Source of the DNA: Bacteroidales bacterium UBA6192
GTDB lineage: Bacteria; Bacteroidota; Bacteroidia; Bacteroidales; F082
Length of the DNA: 64,000 bases
Direction: 5' to 3'
NCBI GenBank assembly: GCA_002422725.1
Contig: DITE01000020.1
Coordinates: forward strand, 22,645 to 86,644
The notes beneath the pieces were generated by a model. The model did no database searches. It was not told the DNA's origin and was given only the letters and a program-made list of their open reading frames with translations. Position 1 is the first letter of the stretch; each line of letters begins with the position of its first letter. The position numbers and the translations under genes are program-made. Below are positions 7,524-15,879 of the stretch, piece after piece.

Positions 7524-9463
7524 TCAATCAGACTAAGTTCGTTATGGATCATCCGATGGTTATACTGCTGAATTATGCCTTTAAGGAACATTTCAAGTCG
7601 CATTCGGTCGAAGTTCGCTTCTGAAACCAGATTTTTTTCGAGGAGTGGATCAGTGGCGAGATTATAAAAACCTACAGTTTCATTGCCATTGAAGTGCAGC
7701 ACATAACCATCAATGATGAATTGATAAATGCCATTCTGGAAGCTTATGCTATAGCGCCTTTGAGTGGTGTCGAACAAATTGTTGCCAAAGGCCACAAAAG
7801 GTTTAGGATAACCTATCAGGGCAAGTAGAGATGGCATAATATCTGTTTGCTGTGCAATTTGTTCCGATATTTTATTGCATTTATTTCCAGGAATATAAAA
7901 GGCTACTGGGATGGCATAGTTTGCAAGCATTTGGCCATAACCATCTATTTTCGTGTCTTCAGAGGTGTGATCAGCTGTAATGACAAACAAGGTATTGTTA
8001 AACCAGGGCATTGATTCTGCTTTTGCAAAAAATTGTTTCAATGACCAATCGGTATAGGCAATACTTCGTTGAATTTCATTCGCAGCCGATGGAAAAGAAT
8101 GTTCTAGTGTGTCGGGAACAGAGTAGGGGTGGTGGGATGATAGGGTAAAAATCCCGGCCAGAAAAGGCCTGGGCATGCTATCTATTTCATTGGCGGCAAA
8201 CTGCAGGAATGGTTCGTCATAGATTCCCCATTGCCCATCAAAATCAGCTTCATTGTTATACTCATTTCTTCCCAGATACCTCTGGAATCCTGCAGCATAG
8301 GCAAAGGCATCAAAGCTCATTGTTCCGTTGCTTCCCCCATGAAAAAATGCTGAGCTGTAGCCTTCATGTTGAAGCAAACGGCCTAAACCATGAATGTTGT
8401 TGCTGATGTAATGCGAAGTGGGATAATCAATATGCATCAATGATGGCAAGCCAGCCATAATCGAAGGCAATGCCTCGATCGAACGCTTTCCATTTGCCCA
8501 AGCAGTGAATACAATACTATGTGCCAGAATCGAATCAAGAAAAGGTGTATAGCTTAATTCACGTTTAGTGTTATAGAAACCAATATGCTCCCTGCCAAAA
8601 CTTTCAAGTATGAGTATCACAATATTTCTTTTTCCGACCTGATAGCATGTATCGTCCCAATTAGCTATTGCATGTTGGTGAACAGGTGAGTAAACTTCAT
8701 CCAGACTATTGGCGTCAAAATATGTAACCGGCTTTAATTGCTTTGTTTTGTATGTTTTGATGATTGTGAATGGAGTGTTGAGAACGAGAGCCATATTCTC
8801 AGGCGTAGTGTATTTGGCAGCAGTGACCAGATTGATGGGTTTTAACTGCCCCCCCCCCCTGATCATGAAAACAAATGCTACCAGCCAGAGCTGAAACACG
8901 ACCGTTTGCCAAATATACCATGAAAACTTACGAACTGGTTGAGGACTCATCAACACAAAATATTTGCCTGCCTTGTACAAAACATAGATGAGCAGAAACC
9001 AGATGATGAAAATATACCAGAAATCGATAAGAAATCTGAAAGTGAGAAGAATAACATTTTCATCACCATTGCCAAAAAACTGAAAAAGTTCGGAAGTTGT
9101 TCGTTTGCTGATGTATCTAAAATAAATGACGTCGATCAGGTTGAGTGCCAGGGCAAGACTGTTAAGAAATACGTATATGTAATGAGTAATTTTCTGATAT
9201 ACATCATTGTAACGCACAGCCAGCGGGATAGCCAAGAGCAGAAAAATGGGAATGTTTACCATTGCCAGGGCACTGATATCAAAACGCAAGCCTACCCGCA
9301 TAATTTTGAAAAGTTCAAATGCACCTAACTGGTCAAACTGGCTTGTATTGAAAAAATAGAACAACCATCGTGTAAATGACATCAGCACAAGCACAAGAAA
9401 TAGCTTGTATAGCAACAGTAAAGGCAAACTGATTCTTCGGGTTATGCCAAATCGTATTTTCAT
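7520..9463 (-). CDS. LTA synthase family sulfatase-fold membrane enzyme
   Basis: Membrane enzyme of the alkaline phosphatase superfamily, related to lipoteichoic acid synthase and phosphoglycerol/phosphoethanolamine transferases. The 647 residues begin with about five membrane helices (residues 12-205), then an extracytoplasmic sulfatase domain with ILESFGREHIGFYN (nucleophile region), FTLSSHHPYSVP and FVITADHTSE (metal-binding Asp/His). Bacteroidota have no lipoteichoic acid, so the likely job is transfer of a phospho-headgroup to an envelope glycan or lipid. The codons for RGGG near residue 205 form a run of eleven G on the coding strand (C at 8849-8859), a slippage-prone tract. Overlaps the lipid-kinase gene by 4 bases and the lipoprotein gene by one. 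Confidence 0.87.
   Translation of the reverse strand: MKIRFGITRRISLPLLLLYKLFLVLVLMSFTRWLFYFFNTSQFDQLGAFELFKIMRVGLRFDISALAMVNIPIFLLLAIPLAVRYNDVYQKITHYIYVFLNSLALALNLIDVIYFRYISKRTTSELFQFFGNGDENVILLTFRFLIDFWYIFIIWFLLIYVLYKAGKYFVLMSPQPVRKFSWYIWQTVVFQLWLVAFVFMIRGGGQLKPINLVTAAKYTTPENMALVLNTPFTIIKTYKTKQLKPVTYFDANSLDEVYSPVHQHAIANWDDTCYQVGKRNIVILILESFGREHIGFYNTKRELSYTPFLDSILAHSIVFTAWANGKRSIEALPSIMAGLPSLMHIDYPTSHYISNNIHGLGRLLQHEGYSSAFFHGGSNGTMSFDAFAYAAGFQRYLGRNEYNNEADFDGQWGIYDEPFLQFAANEIDSMPRPFLAGIFTLSSHHPYSVPDTLEHSFPSAANEIQRSIAYTDWSLKQFFAKAESMPWFNNTLFVITADHTSEDTKIDGYGQMLANYAIPVAFYIPGNKCNKISEQIAQQTDIMPSLLALIGYPKPFVAFGNNLFDTTQRRYSISFQNGIYQFIIDGYVLHFNGNETVGFYNLATDPLLEKNLVSEANFDRMRLEMFLKGIIQQYNHRMIHNELSLIE
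8849..8859. repeat. Homopolymer C11/G11 inside the sulfatase gene
   Basis: Eleven consecutive C on the + strand, read as G on the coding strand of the LTA-synthase-like gene. As written the frame is intact and the encoded RGGGQLKPI aligns without gap to the RGGxQxxPI usually seen at this place in the family. Confidence 0.9.
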
Positions 9464-9813
9464 CAGAAAATATTCACAAATACGGTTCTTGATTTCTCCG
9501 GGGCATTATTGCCAGCCTCATCCTTAATATTATAAGTTACCTTATAGCTGCCAACCTGACCAGTATTGACCGGATTATTGATTACCATCCGAAAACTGAT
9601 ATCAATAGTGTCCTGATCTGAGGTGATGTCGAAGGCAACAGCTCCCGGATCAGAATATGGCTTGTTGAGCTCAGCCCAAACAACACTTTCACCATTCAAA
9701 ACAATGAAGGGCGGGTAGGGATCATTTGTTTTCTCTTCTTTGTTGCATGATGAAAACATGAACAAAGTCGCAAATAAGAATAATATTAGGCAATAAGTTT
9801 TTTGAAAGGCTTT
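9463..9813 (-). CDS. Small lipoprotein with a DUF5011-type Ig-like domain
   Basis: About 116 residues when started at the ATG at 9813, which gives a clean lipoprotein signal (KTYCLILFLFATLFMFSSC with the lipobox cysteine). The longer frame from 9846 adds only MRLFSIIFILM and runs into the probable promoter, so I reject that start. The mature part is one Ig-like domain of the DUF5011 type: it has AELNKPYSDPGAVAFD and VGSYKVTYNIKDEAGN, the usual hallmarks. It heads the sulfatase/lipid-kinase operon (1-base overlap), suggesting an envelope accessory role. Confidence 0.85.
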   Translation of the reverse strand, partial: KAFQKTYCLILFLFATLFMFSSCNKEEKTNDPYPPFIVLNGESVVWAELNKPYSDPGAVAFDITSDQDTIDISFRMVINNPVNTGQVGSYKVTYNIKDEAGNNAPEKSRTVFVNIF

Positions 9814-9842
9814 CATCAGGATGAAAATGATTGAAAACAATC

Positions 9843-9850
9843 GCAAAAGT
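9843..9850 (-). promoter_or_regulatory. Probable -7 box for the lipoprotein-sulfatase operon
   Basis: On the minus strand this reads TACTTTTG, an exact match to the Bacteroidota -7 element TAnnTTTG. A transcript start about 7 bases further on would leave a leader of roughly 20 bases before the ATG at 9813. No good TTTG at the -33 position is visible. Confidence 0.5.
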
Positions 9851-9910
9851 AAGAATAATTAAGGAAAAGTTAAGTGTATATAAACCAAATATTAGAGAGT
9901 GTTGTAAAAA

Positions 9911-9957
9911 TGGCTTGTCTTTTTGGTTCCAAATTCATACGTGGCTTGTCTTTTTGG
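9911..9957. repeat. Direct repeat of 16 bases
   Basis: TGGCTTGTCTTTTTGG occurs at 9911-9926 and again at 9942-9957, a perfect repeat 31 bases apart in the intergenic space before the HAD gene. It is too short to call an element. Confidence 0.8.
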
Positions 9958-10007
9958 AAGATATGGAGGCCGCATTTTCCTTATTTTTACACAAAAATTG
10001 TAATCTG

Positions 10008-10484
10008 ATGATCCGCTTGCTTGTTTTTGACTGGGGCGACACCATTATGCGCGACTTTAACATGCCTGGCCCAATGTCGCAATGGCCTGTTGTTGAATGG
10101 ATCGAAGGGGCAAAAGAGGCTTTAGCACACCTGCACGACCGCTATTGCTGTGCCATAGCAACCAGTGCTGATCATTCCGATGTGTCGGAAATGAAGGCCG
10201 CTTTGGCGCGTGTTGGGGCTGATACATATTTTGATAAATTCTACTCTCAGAAAGAATTGGGCTACAGAAAACCGGATGTTAGATTTTTTTTGGAAGTGAT
10301 CAGGCTCTCAGGTTATCAGGCCAATGAAAGCGTTATGATTGGGAATCTGTATGACAAAGATATCGTTGGTGCCAGGAAGGCTGGAATGAAGACGGTGCTG
10401 CTTTGCGACAAAAGTGATGTCTCATCCTGCCCTGATGCTGACTTCCTTATCCGTTCTATGCATGAACTATGTGAATTGTTTTAA
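10008..10484 (+). CDS. HAD-superfamily hydrolase
   Basis: Phosphatase-like protein of the HAD fold, 158 residues from the ATG at 10008. The frame is open back to 9831, but motif I (LLVFDWGDT) follows directly after MIR at 10008, as in most HAD proteins, so the longer version is rejected. Motif II is the ATSAD stretch, motif III the lysine in KELGYRKPD, and motif IV VMIGNLYDKDIVGA. The first aspartate is followed by WGDT, so the second position is Gly-Asp rather than the common Asp-x-Asp spacing with F or G; typical of PSP/PGP-like members. The substrate is unknown and it stands alone. Confidence 0.85.
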   Translation: MIRLLVFDWGDTIMRDFNMPGPMSQWPVVEWIEGAKEALAHLHDRYCCAIATSADHSDVSEMKAALARVGADTYFDKFYSQKELGYRKPDVRFFLEVIRLSGYQANESVMIGNLYDKDIVGARKAGMKTVLLCDKSDVSSCPDADFLIRSMHELCELF

Positions 10485-10637
10485 TCATGACTGGGTTTAG
10501 AAACAATACAAAATTTCACTTTTGGCAAAACGATTCATCATTTGTGCCAGCGCATCATAATACCTTCGCTACAGGCAAACTTTCTTGGAGATTTAAGAAA
10601 TTCTATCTGAAAATTACCTTCATATAAAGATTTTTAC

Positions 10638-12356
10638 ATGACATATAATCATACACCCATAATTATCGTTTTCTTCAGTTTTTATTTATTGGCGAGTCCT
10701 TCACATGCCCAGCAATCTTATTTTCCTCCTTTGGATATTCCCTTGTTGCTTTCCGGAACATTTGCCGAACTACGTTCCGACCATTTTCACTCAGGAATTG
10801 ATCTGCGCACTCAGGGTGTTGAGGGCTTAAAAGTGTATGCCACGGAAGATGGCTATGTGAGCAGGATTTCAATTGCTCCGGGTGGATTTGGGAAGGCTCT
10901 TTACATCGATCATCCTTCAACCGGACACACAAGCGTTTATGCCCATGTGAAAGGCTTCAACAAAGTAATAGACCGTTACGTCAAAGACGAACAGTACAAA
11001 GCTGAAAGGTTCGCTGTAAATCTGACTCCCGAAGCGGGCCGCTTTCCTGTAAAAAAAGGTGAAGTGGTTGGATTGTCGGGTAACTCGGGTTCCTCAGGCG
11101 GCCCTCACCTTCATTTCGAAATCCGTGATACGAAATCCCAAAAGCCGCTAAACCCTGCAAAATTTGGATTTAAAATCAAAGATTTTATTAGGCCTTCTAT
11201 CACCAAACTTGCTATTTATCCTGCTGATAGCCAGGCATACGTCAATGGCAGCCATAAAATGCAGATTTATGAAGTGCAGGGCTGGGGCGAGCAGCATTAT
11301 ATCAAGGATAAGGTGCATGTTAAAGCATCCGGATTGATCTCATTCGGTATTGGTACTTTCGATACGCATAATGAAACACCCAATAAAAATGGTGTTTATG
11401 CTGTTGAACTCTTTGTCGATTCTGTCAAGGTTTTTGGTTTCAGGGCTGATCAATTTTCATTTGATGAATCACGTTATATCAATAGCTTCATTGACTATGC
11501 ATTTTTGATCAAACACAAAAGCCGGCTAATCCGTTCAGATATTGACCCAATGAATAAATTAAGTCTGTATGATGATCGTCGGTATCAGGGCACATTTTAC
11601 GTTTCAGACACAGCTACCCATCGGGCTTTTTACAAGGTTACTGATCATTTTGGTAATTTTTCGTACTTACATTTTACCATTGAAGGGAGTTCGGTTATTA
11701 AAAGCCCAATAGAAAGTGTCAGATCGACTGAAAAATGGCATATTGTTAAAGCAGACCAGGCTGTGAAGCTCGAATTGAACGATGTTGTAGTCAGAATACC
11801 TGCTGAAGCTTTTTACCGTGACCAGAATCTGCAATTCGAAAGCCGTCAGGACAAGGCTTTTCTTTCAGATGTTATCAGACTGGGCGAGAACACCATACCT
11901 GTTCATAAAGCAATTGATCTGTCGATTAAAGTCCAGCCCGGTCAGATTGCGCCTTCAAAAATGCTCATTGCCCGCCTGGAGAAAGGGAAGAAGCCCCAGT
12001 TTGCCGGAAATGTTTTAAAAGACGGATATGTAACAGCCAGTATCAGAACCCTTGGAGAATATGCTTTAATGGCCGACACACTTGCCCCAACTATCAAACC
12101 ACTCAATTTTAACTCCGGCACCACTATTGGTTCATTGCAACAAATCCGGATCGCCATTCAAGATGATTTTTCAGGTATTGCAACTTATCAAGCTTTACTC
12201 AACGGGCGTTGGTTACTGATGGAATATGATGCAAAAAATAATCTGCTGATGTATGAATTTGATGAAAGGTTGCAGAAGGGTATGAACAGTTTTGAGCTTC
12301 AGGTAACGGATAAATGCGGAAATGTTAAAGTGTTCAATGCAAAACTGAATTACTGA
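10638..12356 (+). CDS. M23-family peptidase, exported
   Basis: Exported zinc metallopeptidase of the lysostaphin/M23 fold, probably cutting peptidoglycan cross-bridges or regulating cell-wall enzymes. A signal peptide covers about residues 1-24 (ending PSHAQ). Zinc ligands and active-site residues are all there: HFHSGID (H51, D55), YAH (H103) and GPHLHFE (H157, H159), so it should be active. The remaining 400 residues form beta-rich modules, including an Ig-like end with DDFSGIATYQALLNG, as in Bacteroidota M23 proteins of this size. It is a single gene. Confidence 0.93.
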   Translation: MTYNHTPIIIVFFSFYLLASPSHAQQSYFPPLDIPLLLSGTFAELRSDHFHSGIDLRTQGVEGLKVYATEDGYVSRISIAPGGFGKALYIDHPSTGHTSVYAHVKGFNKVIDRYVKDEQYKAERFAVNLTPEAGRFPVKKGEVVGLSGNSGSSGGPHLHFEIRDTKSQKPLNPAKFGFKIKDFIRPSITKLAIYPADSQAYVNGSHKMQIYEVQGWGEQHYIKDKVHVKASGLISFGIGTFDTHNETPNKNGVYAVELFVDSVKVFGFRADQFSFDESRYINSFIDYAFLIKHKSRLIRSDIDPMNKLSLYDDRRYQGTFYVSDTATHRAFYKVTDHFGNFSYLHFTIEGSSVIKSPIESVRSTEKWHIVKADQAVKLELNDVVVRIPAEAFYRDQNLQFESRQDKAFLSDVIRLGENTIPVHKAIDLSIKVQPGQIAPSKMLIARLEKGKKPQFAGNVLKDGYVTASIRTLGEYALMADTLAPTIKPLNFNSGTTIGSLQQIRIAIQDDFSGIATYQALLNGRWLLMEYDAKNNLLMYEFDERLQKGMNSFELQVTDKCGNVKVFNAKLNY

Positions 12357-12523
12357 CAGGCCATCAGATTCTTGTTAAATAGTTGATTAAACCTGGTGTC
12401 GTCAATCAGTAATCTTTCACATTTGGAATATCCATTCAGAACAATCAGGCCTGCAGTAAAAACATGCTTACTGAAACTGCTATTTGCTAATGGTGCATTG
12501 ATTTTCCATTGATGTCACGTAGC

Positions 12524-12573
12524 AAAAATGCCTTTTTTCGACAGTGTGAGGCGGAAAAACGCAATGCATTTTT
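12524..12573. repeat. Imperfect inverted repeat in the gap after the M23 gene
   Basis: AAAAATGC (12524-12531) is matched by GCATTTTT (12566-12573), with a nested TTTTTC/GAAAAA pair inside. It could be a weak terminator for the M23 gene. The rest of 12357-12627 shows nothing I can identify. Confidence 0.4.
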
Positions 12574-12627
12574 ACCTTAAAAAATTAATAAACAACACAA
12601 TAAGAATTTGAGTCACCCTTCAATATG

Positions 12628-13110
12628 CTATTTTAAACTTAATCTGCTGATTTCTTCCCGATAATCAAACTGCAGGTCTTCATGAAGGGTTGATAGTATC
12701 CTGTTGATCTTCTGAACCTGATTGTGATATAAGTTTGTCATAGAGTTTACCAGGCGAAAATCGACTCCTGAGTCGTTCATGGAACTGCAAAAATGAATGA
12801 GCAATTCAACTTCGGTTTGTGCTTTACCTGAATACCTGATATATTTGTTGGTTATTCTCAAAATTTTCCGAATACTTTTTCTCACATAAAACATCTGGCT
12901 TTTATTGATCTCACTAAATTGCAGGCTAATTTCGGCTTTAACAAGTTTAATGTAATCTGCTTCATTATTCGAATCGAAAAGCAGATAGCTTAGCAACTCT
13001 TTGTTGTCTTTCTTATACTTTACCAGCTTCAGACAAATGTTTGTTAACTCGTTTGAAGAGAGATTACTCAGGGCTGATTTGATTAGGTTGATTGAAGCTG
13101 ATTTGATCAT
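12628..13110 (-). CDS. Unknown helical protein, coupled to a DUF3820 gene
   Basis: A 160-residue protein of unknown family. It is lysine- and serine-rich and predicted by eye to be all-helical (SALSNLSSNELTNICLKLVK, then repeated amphipathic stretches), with no signal peptide or membrane segment. Its start overlaps the stop of the DUF3820 gene by 4 bases, so the two are translationally coupled and probably act together. Confidence 0.75.
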   Translation of the reverse strand: MIKSASINLIKSALSNLSSNELTNICLKLVKYKKDNKELLSYLLFDSNNEADYIKLVKAEISLQFSEINKSQMFYVRKSIRKILRITNKYIRYSGKAQTEVELLIHFCSSMNDSGVDFRLVNSMTNLYHNQVQKINRILSTLHEDLQFDYREEISRLSLK

Positions 13111-13331
13111 AAGCTGTTGTTTATGAGTGGATCAAGAAGATTTTCAAGTCCGTTTAGCTTGATCTCGTACATGGTTTGTAGTAACATGCCAAGCTTCCCT
13201 TCAGGAAAACCTTTTCGGTTAAACCATTCAAGGTATGATATCGGCAACCGGCAAATCAGGGTTCCTTTATACTTACCATAAGGCATTTTCGTGCTGATAA
13301 GCTGGGTCAGTATCGTTGGGTCAAAAGGCAT
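13107..13331 (-). CDS. DUF3820 family small protein
   Basis: The 74 residues carry the family core MPYGKYKGTLICRLPISYLE (residues 16-35) followed by WFNRKGFPEGKLG. Members of DUF3820 have been likened to the C-terminal part of exodeoxyribonuclease X and to a putative quorum-sensing-regulated factor; the biochemical function is not established. Coupled by a 4-base overlap to the unknown helical protein downstream. Confidence 0.85.
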   Translation of the reverse strand: MPFDPTILTQLISTKMPYGKYKGTLICRLPISYLEWFNRKGFPEGKLGMLLQTMYEIKLNGLENLLDPLINNSL

Positions 13332-13431
13332 ATTTGAAGATTAAGAATGCCGGAAATCCAGTTTCATGCAAATAAGTTTTAAGGAATTTATCTGACACGA
13401 GTTGCCTGATAATTAATATGCTTATCATCAA

Positions 13432-14238
13432 CTAGTTGGTCCTGATAAGCATACGCTGAATTATCCGGCCACCAATATTAAAACGGATAATGATATTCCC
13501 ATTGTTGGATAATAATGCTGGTTGCCAATTTACTTCATGTTTTCCGGTGGCAAGATATGCATCAACAACTTCCTCTATTCTCTTTCCGCTTGCATCATAC
13601 AGGCAAAGGTTCACAAAAGTGGGTTCGTTCAACGTGAAATGTATACTTGCCTGATTGACAAAAGGATTGGGGAAAAGTTTGATATCGAACTCATTGTCGT
13701 CAATCTCCTGCAACGATACACCCACGGGAACATAGCTCAACGACATTTGCTTGAAGTAGCTCTCATCTGGAAAAGTTAGTTCAAGTTCATTTTCGGCTTT
13801 AGTAAATGCTATATGGAAGGAGGGACCCGGTACACCGTCATTAGCCGAATTTCGGCTACTGTATTCCATCCATATCTGGTACTCACCGTCGGGTACGAGG
13901 TTTCCTTCAAGGTTGCGGCAATCCCAGCTAACCGTGTGGCTGGTGTGGTTGTTGATTGTCGGACCGGTAACCGCATTTACACTGTTGTTGCCTGAACTGG
14001 CAACCCACTTAACCAGGTGTTGTTTTCTGCTGGCAGCCAGCACCTTGCGAGATATTACGAAATCACCCTGACTATTTTTGATCCAGATAGCCAATACGTG
14101 ACGAGGAGAATAATTGCCCCCAACGCTTACTGTTGTGACATTAAAAGTGACATTACCATCAGTCCCAGCTTGCTTTTGAGCTGTTGCATTCATGGCAACA
14201 AAAAAAATGAGTACAGGCAAATAGAAATAGGATTTCAT
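13432..14238 (-). CDS. Secreted protein: DUF2271 domain plus T9SS type A sorting domain
   Basis: 268 residues with a signal peptide ending near ATAQ (residue 20). Residues 25-165 match the DUF2271 pattern (HVLAIWIKNSQGDFV, then WDCRNLEGNLVPDGEYQIWM). The last 80 residues are a type IX secretion sorting domain: LFPNPFVNQASIHFTL, LCLYDASGKRIEEV and a C-terminal IIQRMLIRT. It is exported to the outer surface or medium through T9SS. An exact -7 box TAACTTTG on the minus strand at 14253-14260 would give a very short leader. Confidence 0.88.
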   Translation of the reverse strand: MKSYFYLPVLIFFVAMNATAQKQAGTDGNVTFNVTTVSVGGNYSPRHVLAIWIKNSQGDFVISRKVLAASRKQHLVKWVASSGNNSVNAVTGPTINNHTSHTVSWDCRNLEGNLVPDGEYQIWMEYSSRNSANDGVPGPSFHIAFTKAENELELTFPDESYFKQMSLSYVPVGVSLQEIDDNEFDIKLFPNPFVNQASIHFTLNEPTFVNLCLYDASGKRIEEVVDAYLATGKHEVNWQPALLSNNGNIIIRFNIGGRIIQRMLIRTN

Positions 14239-14304
14239 GCGGAGTATTTTTGCAAAGTTAATGGGATTTTTGTTTTCTTTGTGAGAGACTTTTTTGATAG
14301 CAGA

Positions 14305-14817
14305 ATGGAAGATCGTCCTAAACTAATTGTCAGACCAACACTTTTCGACCACTTTATCGAGTGGCTCGGATATGCTTTGCTGGCCGCAACATTTATATGG
14401 GCCGGATCAATGTATTTTACCCTTCCTGATACTATTCCCGTTCATTTCAATATAAAAGGGGAAGCTGATGCTTATGGCGGCAAGCTTCATATTCTTGCCC
14501 TGCCCTTCGTGTCAGCTGTTTTGTTGGTGGGTATGACCATGCTTAACCGTTATCCCTGGGTGTTTAACTATCCTGTGAAAATTTCTTCCGATAATGCCCC
14601 CCGGCATTACACAGCAGCCGTAAGGCTAATCCGATGGCTCAAATTAAGCATTGTAACCGTGTTTTTTTTAATCGTACTTGGCATGACAACTTCTGCTTCT
14701 GAAGGGAAGTTTGCCATGGGGACATGGTTGTTACCTGCTATCCTGTTGATTGTGAACCTTCCGCTGGTAATTTACCTGATATCCGTTTTCAGCAAACCAA
14801 ATAGAACCAAACAATAA
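14305..14817 (+). CDS. DUF1648 membrane protein
   Basis: 170 residues from the ATG at 14305; the longer frame back to 14017 overlaps the divergent T9SS gene and is rejected. The protein has about four membrane helices and the DUF1648 signature YFTLPDTIPVHFNIKGEAD in the first loop, shared with SdpI-type immunity proteins and other small membrane proteins. No partner toxin is visible. It is followed 5 bases later by the NlpE-like gene. Confidence 0.85.
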   Translation: MEDRPKLIVRPTLFDHFIEWLGYALLAATFIWAGSMYFTLPDTIPVHFNIKGEADAYGGKLHILALPFVSAVLLVGMTMLNRYPWVFNYPVKISSDNAPRHYTAAVRLIRWLKLSIVTVFFLIVLGMTTSASEGKFAMGTWLLPAILLIVNLPLVIYLISVFSKPNRTKQ

Positions 14818-14822
14818 TTGTT

Positions 14823-15539
14823 ATGACCCGTCCCAAACGACTTGCGACTTACCTTTCAATTGTATTGATTGCACTTAATGCCCTGTCATGCAATACTACA
14901 GGCATCAATAAAAGTGTGGAAAATTCAGCATCAGAAAAAATTGAAGTAAGCGGTTTTTATTCGGGTAGTTATGTAATGTCAGAAATGGCCTCAGCCCACA
15001 GTGACCTTGAACTGTTCGCTGATTCCACTTTTCTGCTGCTCAGGAGGGTAAACAATGATACTATCTGGACTGGCATTTTAGGGATATGGACAATTCGCAA
15101 TGGTAATCAACTGCAACTTGGTGCTGGCAGAGATATGCAACTATATCTTAAAATTATGCAGGGTCAATTGCTTATCCTGAACAGCGAAGGCGAAATGATC
15201 GACAAAGAACAGCAGTTTGTCTTGAAGAATATCCCCGATAGTTCTGCCTTCGATAGACTTTTTATTTCTCAGGCCGAATATTTCTATATGGCTGATGCTG
15301 CCATCATGCGCTTTTGTGGCGACGGGAAGACATGGCCGGTTGCTGTTGGTGGAGATAATCTGAATGCAGAACGCCTTTTTTTAAAAGAGAATGCCTTTAA
15401 TCCTAATGAGAAAGTATTTATCGAAGCCCTGATGAGTATCACCAGTACAGAAAATATGGAGGGTAATATCAAACCGCACATTTTTATTCATCAGCTGATG
15501 GGGCGGTCATGGATGACTGGCTGTGTGGGCGATGAGTGA
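14823..15539 (+). CDS. NlpE-like lipoprotein (copper/envelope stress family)
   Basis: 238 residues with a lipoprotein signal (LSIVLIALNALSC, lipobox cysteine near residue 23). The first domain resembles NlpE: GFYSGSYVMSEMA, then a beta-barrel-like LELFADSTFLLLRRV. The second resembles the NlpE C-terminal domain, with FYMADAAIMRFCGDGKTWPV and the following ERLFL. The N-domain lacks the usual CxxC pair. In E. coli NlpE senses surface contact and copper stress through Cpx; there is no Cpx system here, so its role is unknown. Confidence 0.68.
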   Translation: MTRPKRLATYLSIVLIALNALSCNTTGINKSVENSASEKIEVSGFYSGSYVMSEMASAHSDLELFADSTFLLLRRVNNDTIWTGILGIWTIRNGNQLQLGAGRDMQLYLKIMQGQLLILNSEGEMIDKEQQFVLKNIPDSSAFDRLFISQAEYFYMADAAIMRFCGDGKTWPVAVGGDNLNAERLFLKENAFNPNEKVFIEALMSITSTENMEGNIKPHIFIHQLMGRSWMTGCVGDE

Positions 15540-15569
15540 TTTTAAAAAATGATTTACAACAGGTTAATT

Positions 15570-15852
15570 CTTTCTGACTGTACTTATAACCATACCTACA
15601 GATAACGACGTTGTTGATTTCCTTTATACAATTACCGATGAGCAAGTTCGGAATGACTGCTTTTCATTGATACAATTGATGGGCGAAATCGCCTGTTCAC
15701 CGGCTTAATGAAAGGCAATTCGATTGTTGGCTTTGGTACTTATAATTATGTTTAAAGAGTGGACATGAAGTGGATTGTTTTCTGACAGGATTCCCGCCAC
15801 GCAAACAGAACCTGACTCTTTACATCATATCTGGATTTTCAATGATTAACTC
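15570..15852 (+). pseudogene. Decayed DUF1801-domain gene
   Basis: Translating the three forward frames piecewise recovers one family: about 15580-15705 gives NDVVDFLYTITDEQVRNDC then FSLIQLMGEI and a stop; about 15700-15755 gives MKGNSIVGFGTYNYV and a stop; about 15760-15850 gives GHEVDCFLTGFPPRKQNLTL and YIISGF. In intact DUF1801 proteins these blocks follow each other in the same order. At least two frame changes and two in-frame stops separate them, so the gene is dead. The piece between the first and second block (containing the usual MWG motif) is also mostly lost. Confidence 0.85.
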
Positions 15853-15879
15853 AAATCGCTGTACAATACAGCCCATTAC

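Noticed and set aside
14305..14817. SdpI-type toxin immunity protein
   Set aside because: Only the DUF1648 part matches; no toxin gene or ArsR-type regulator is next to it.
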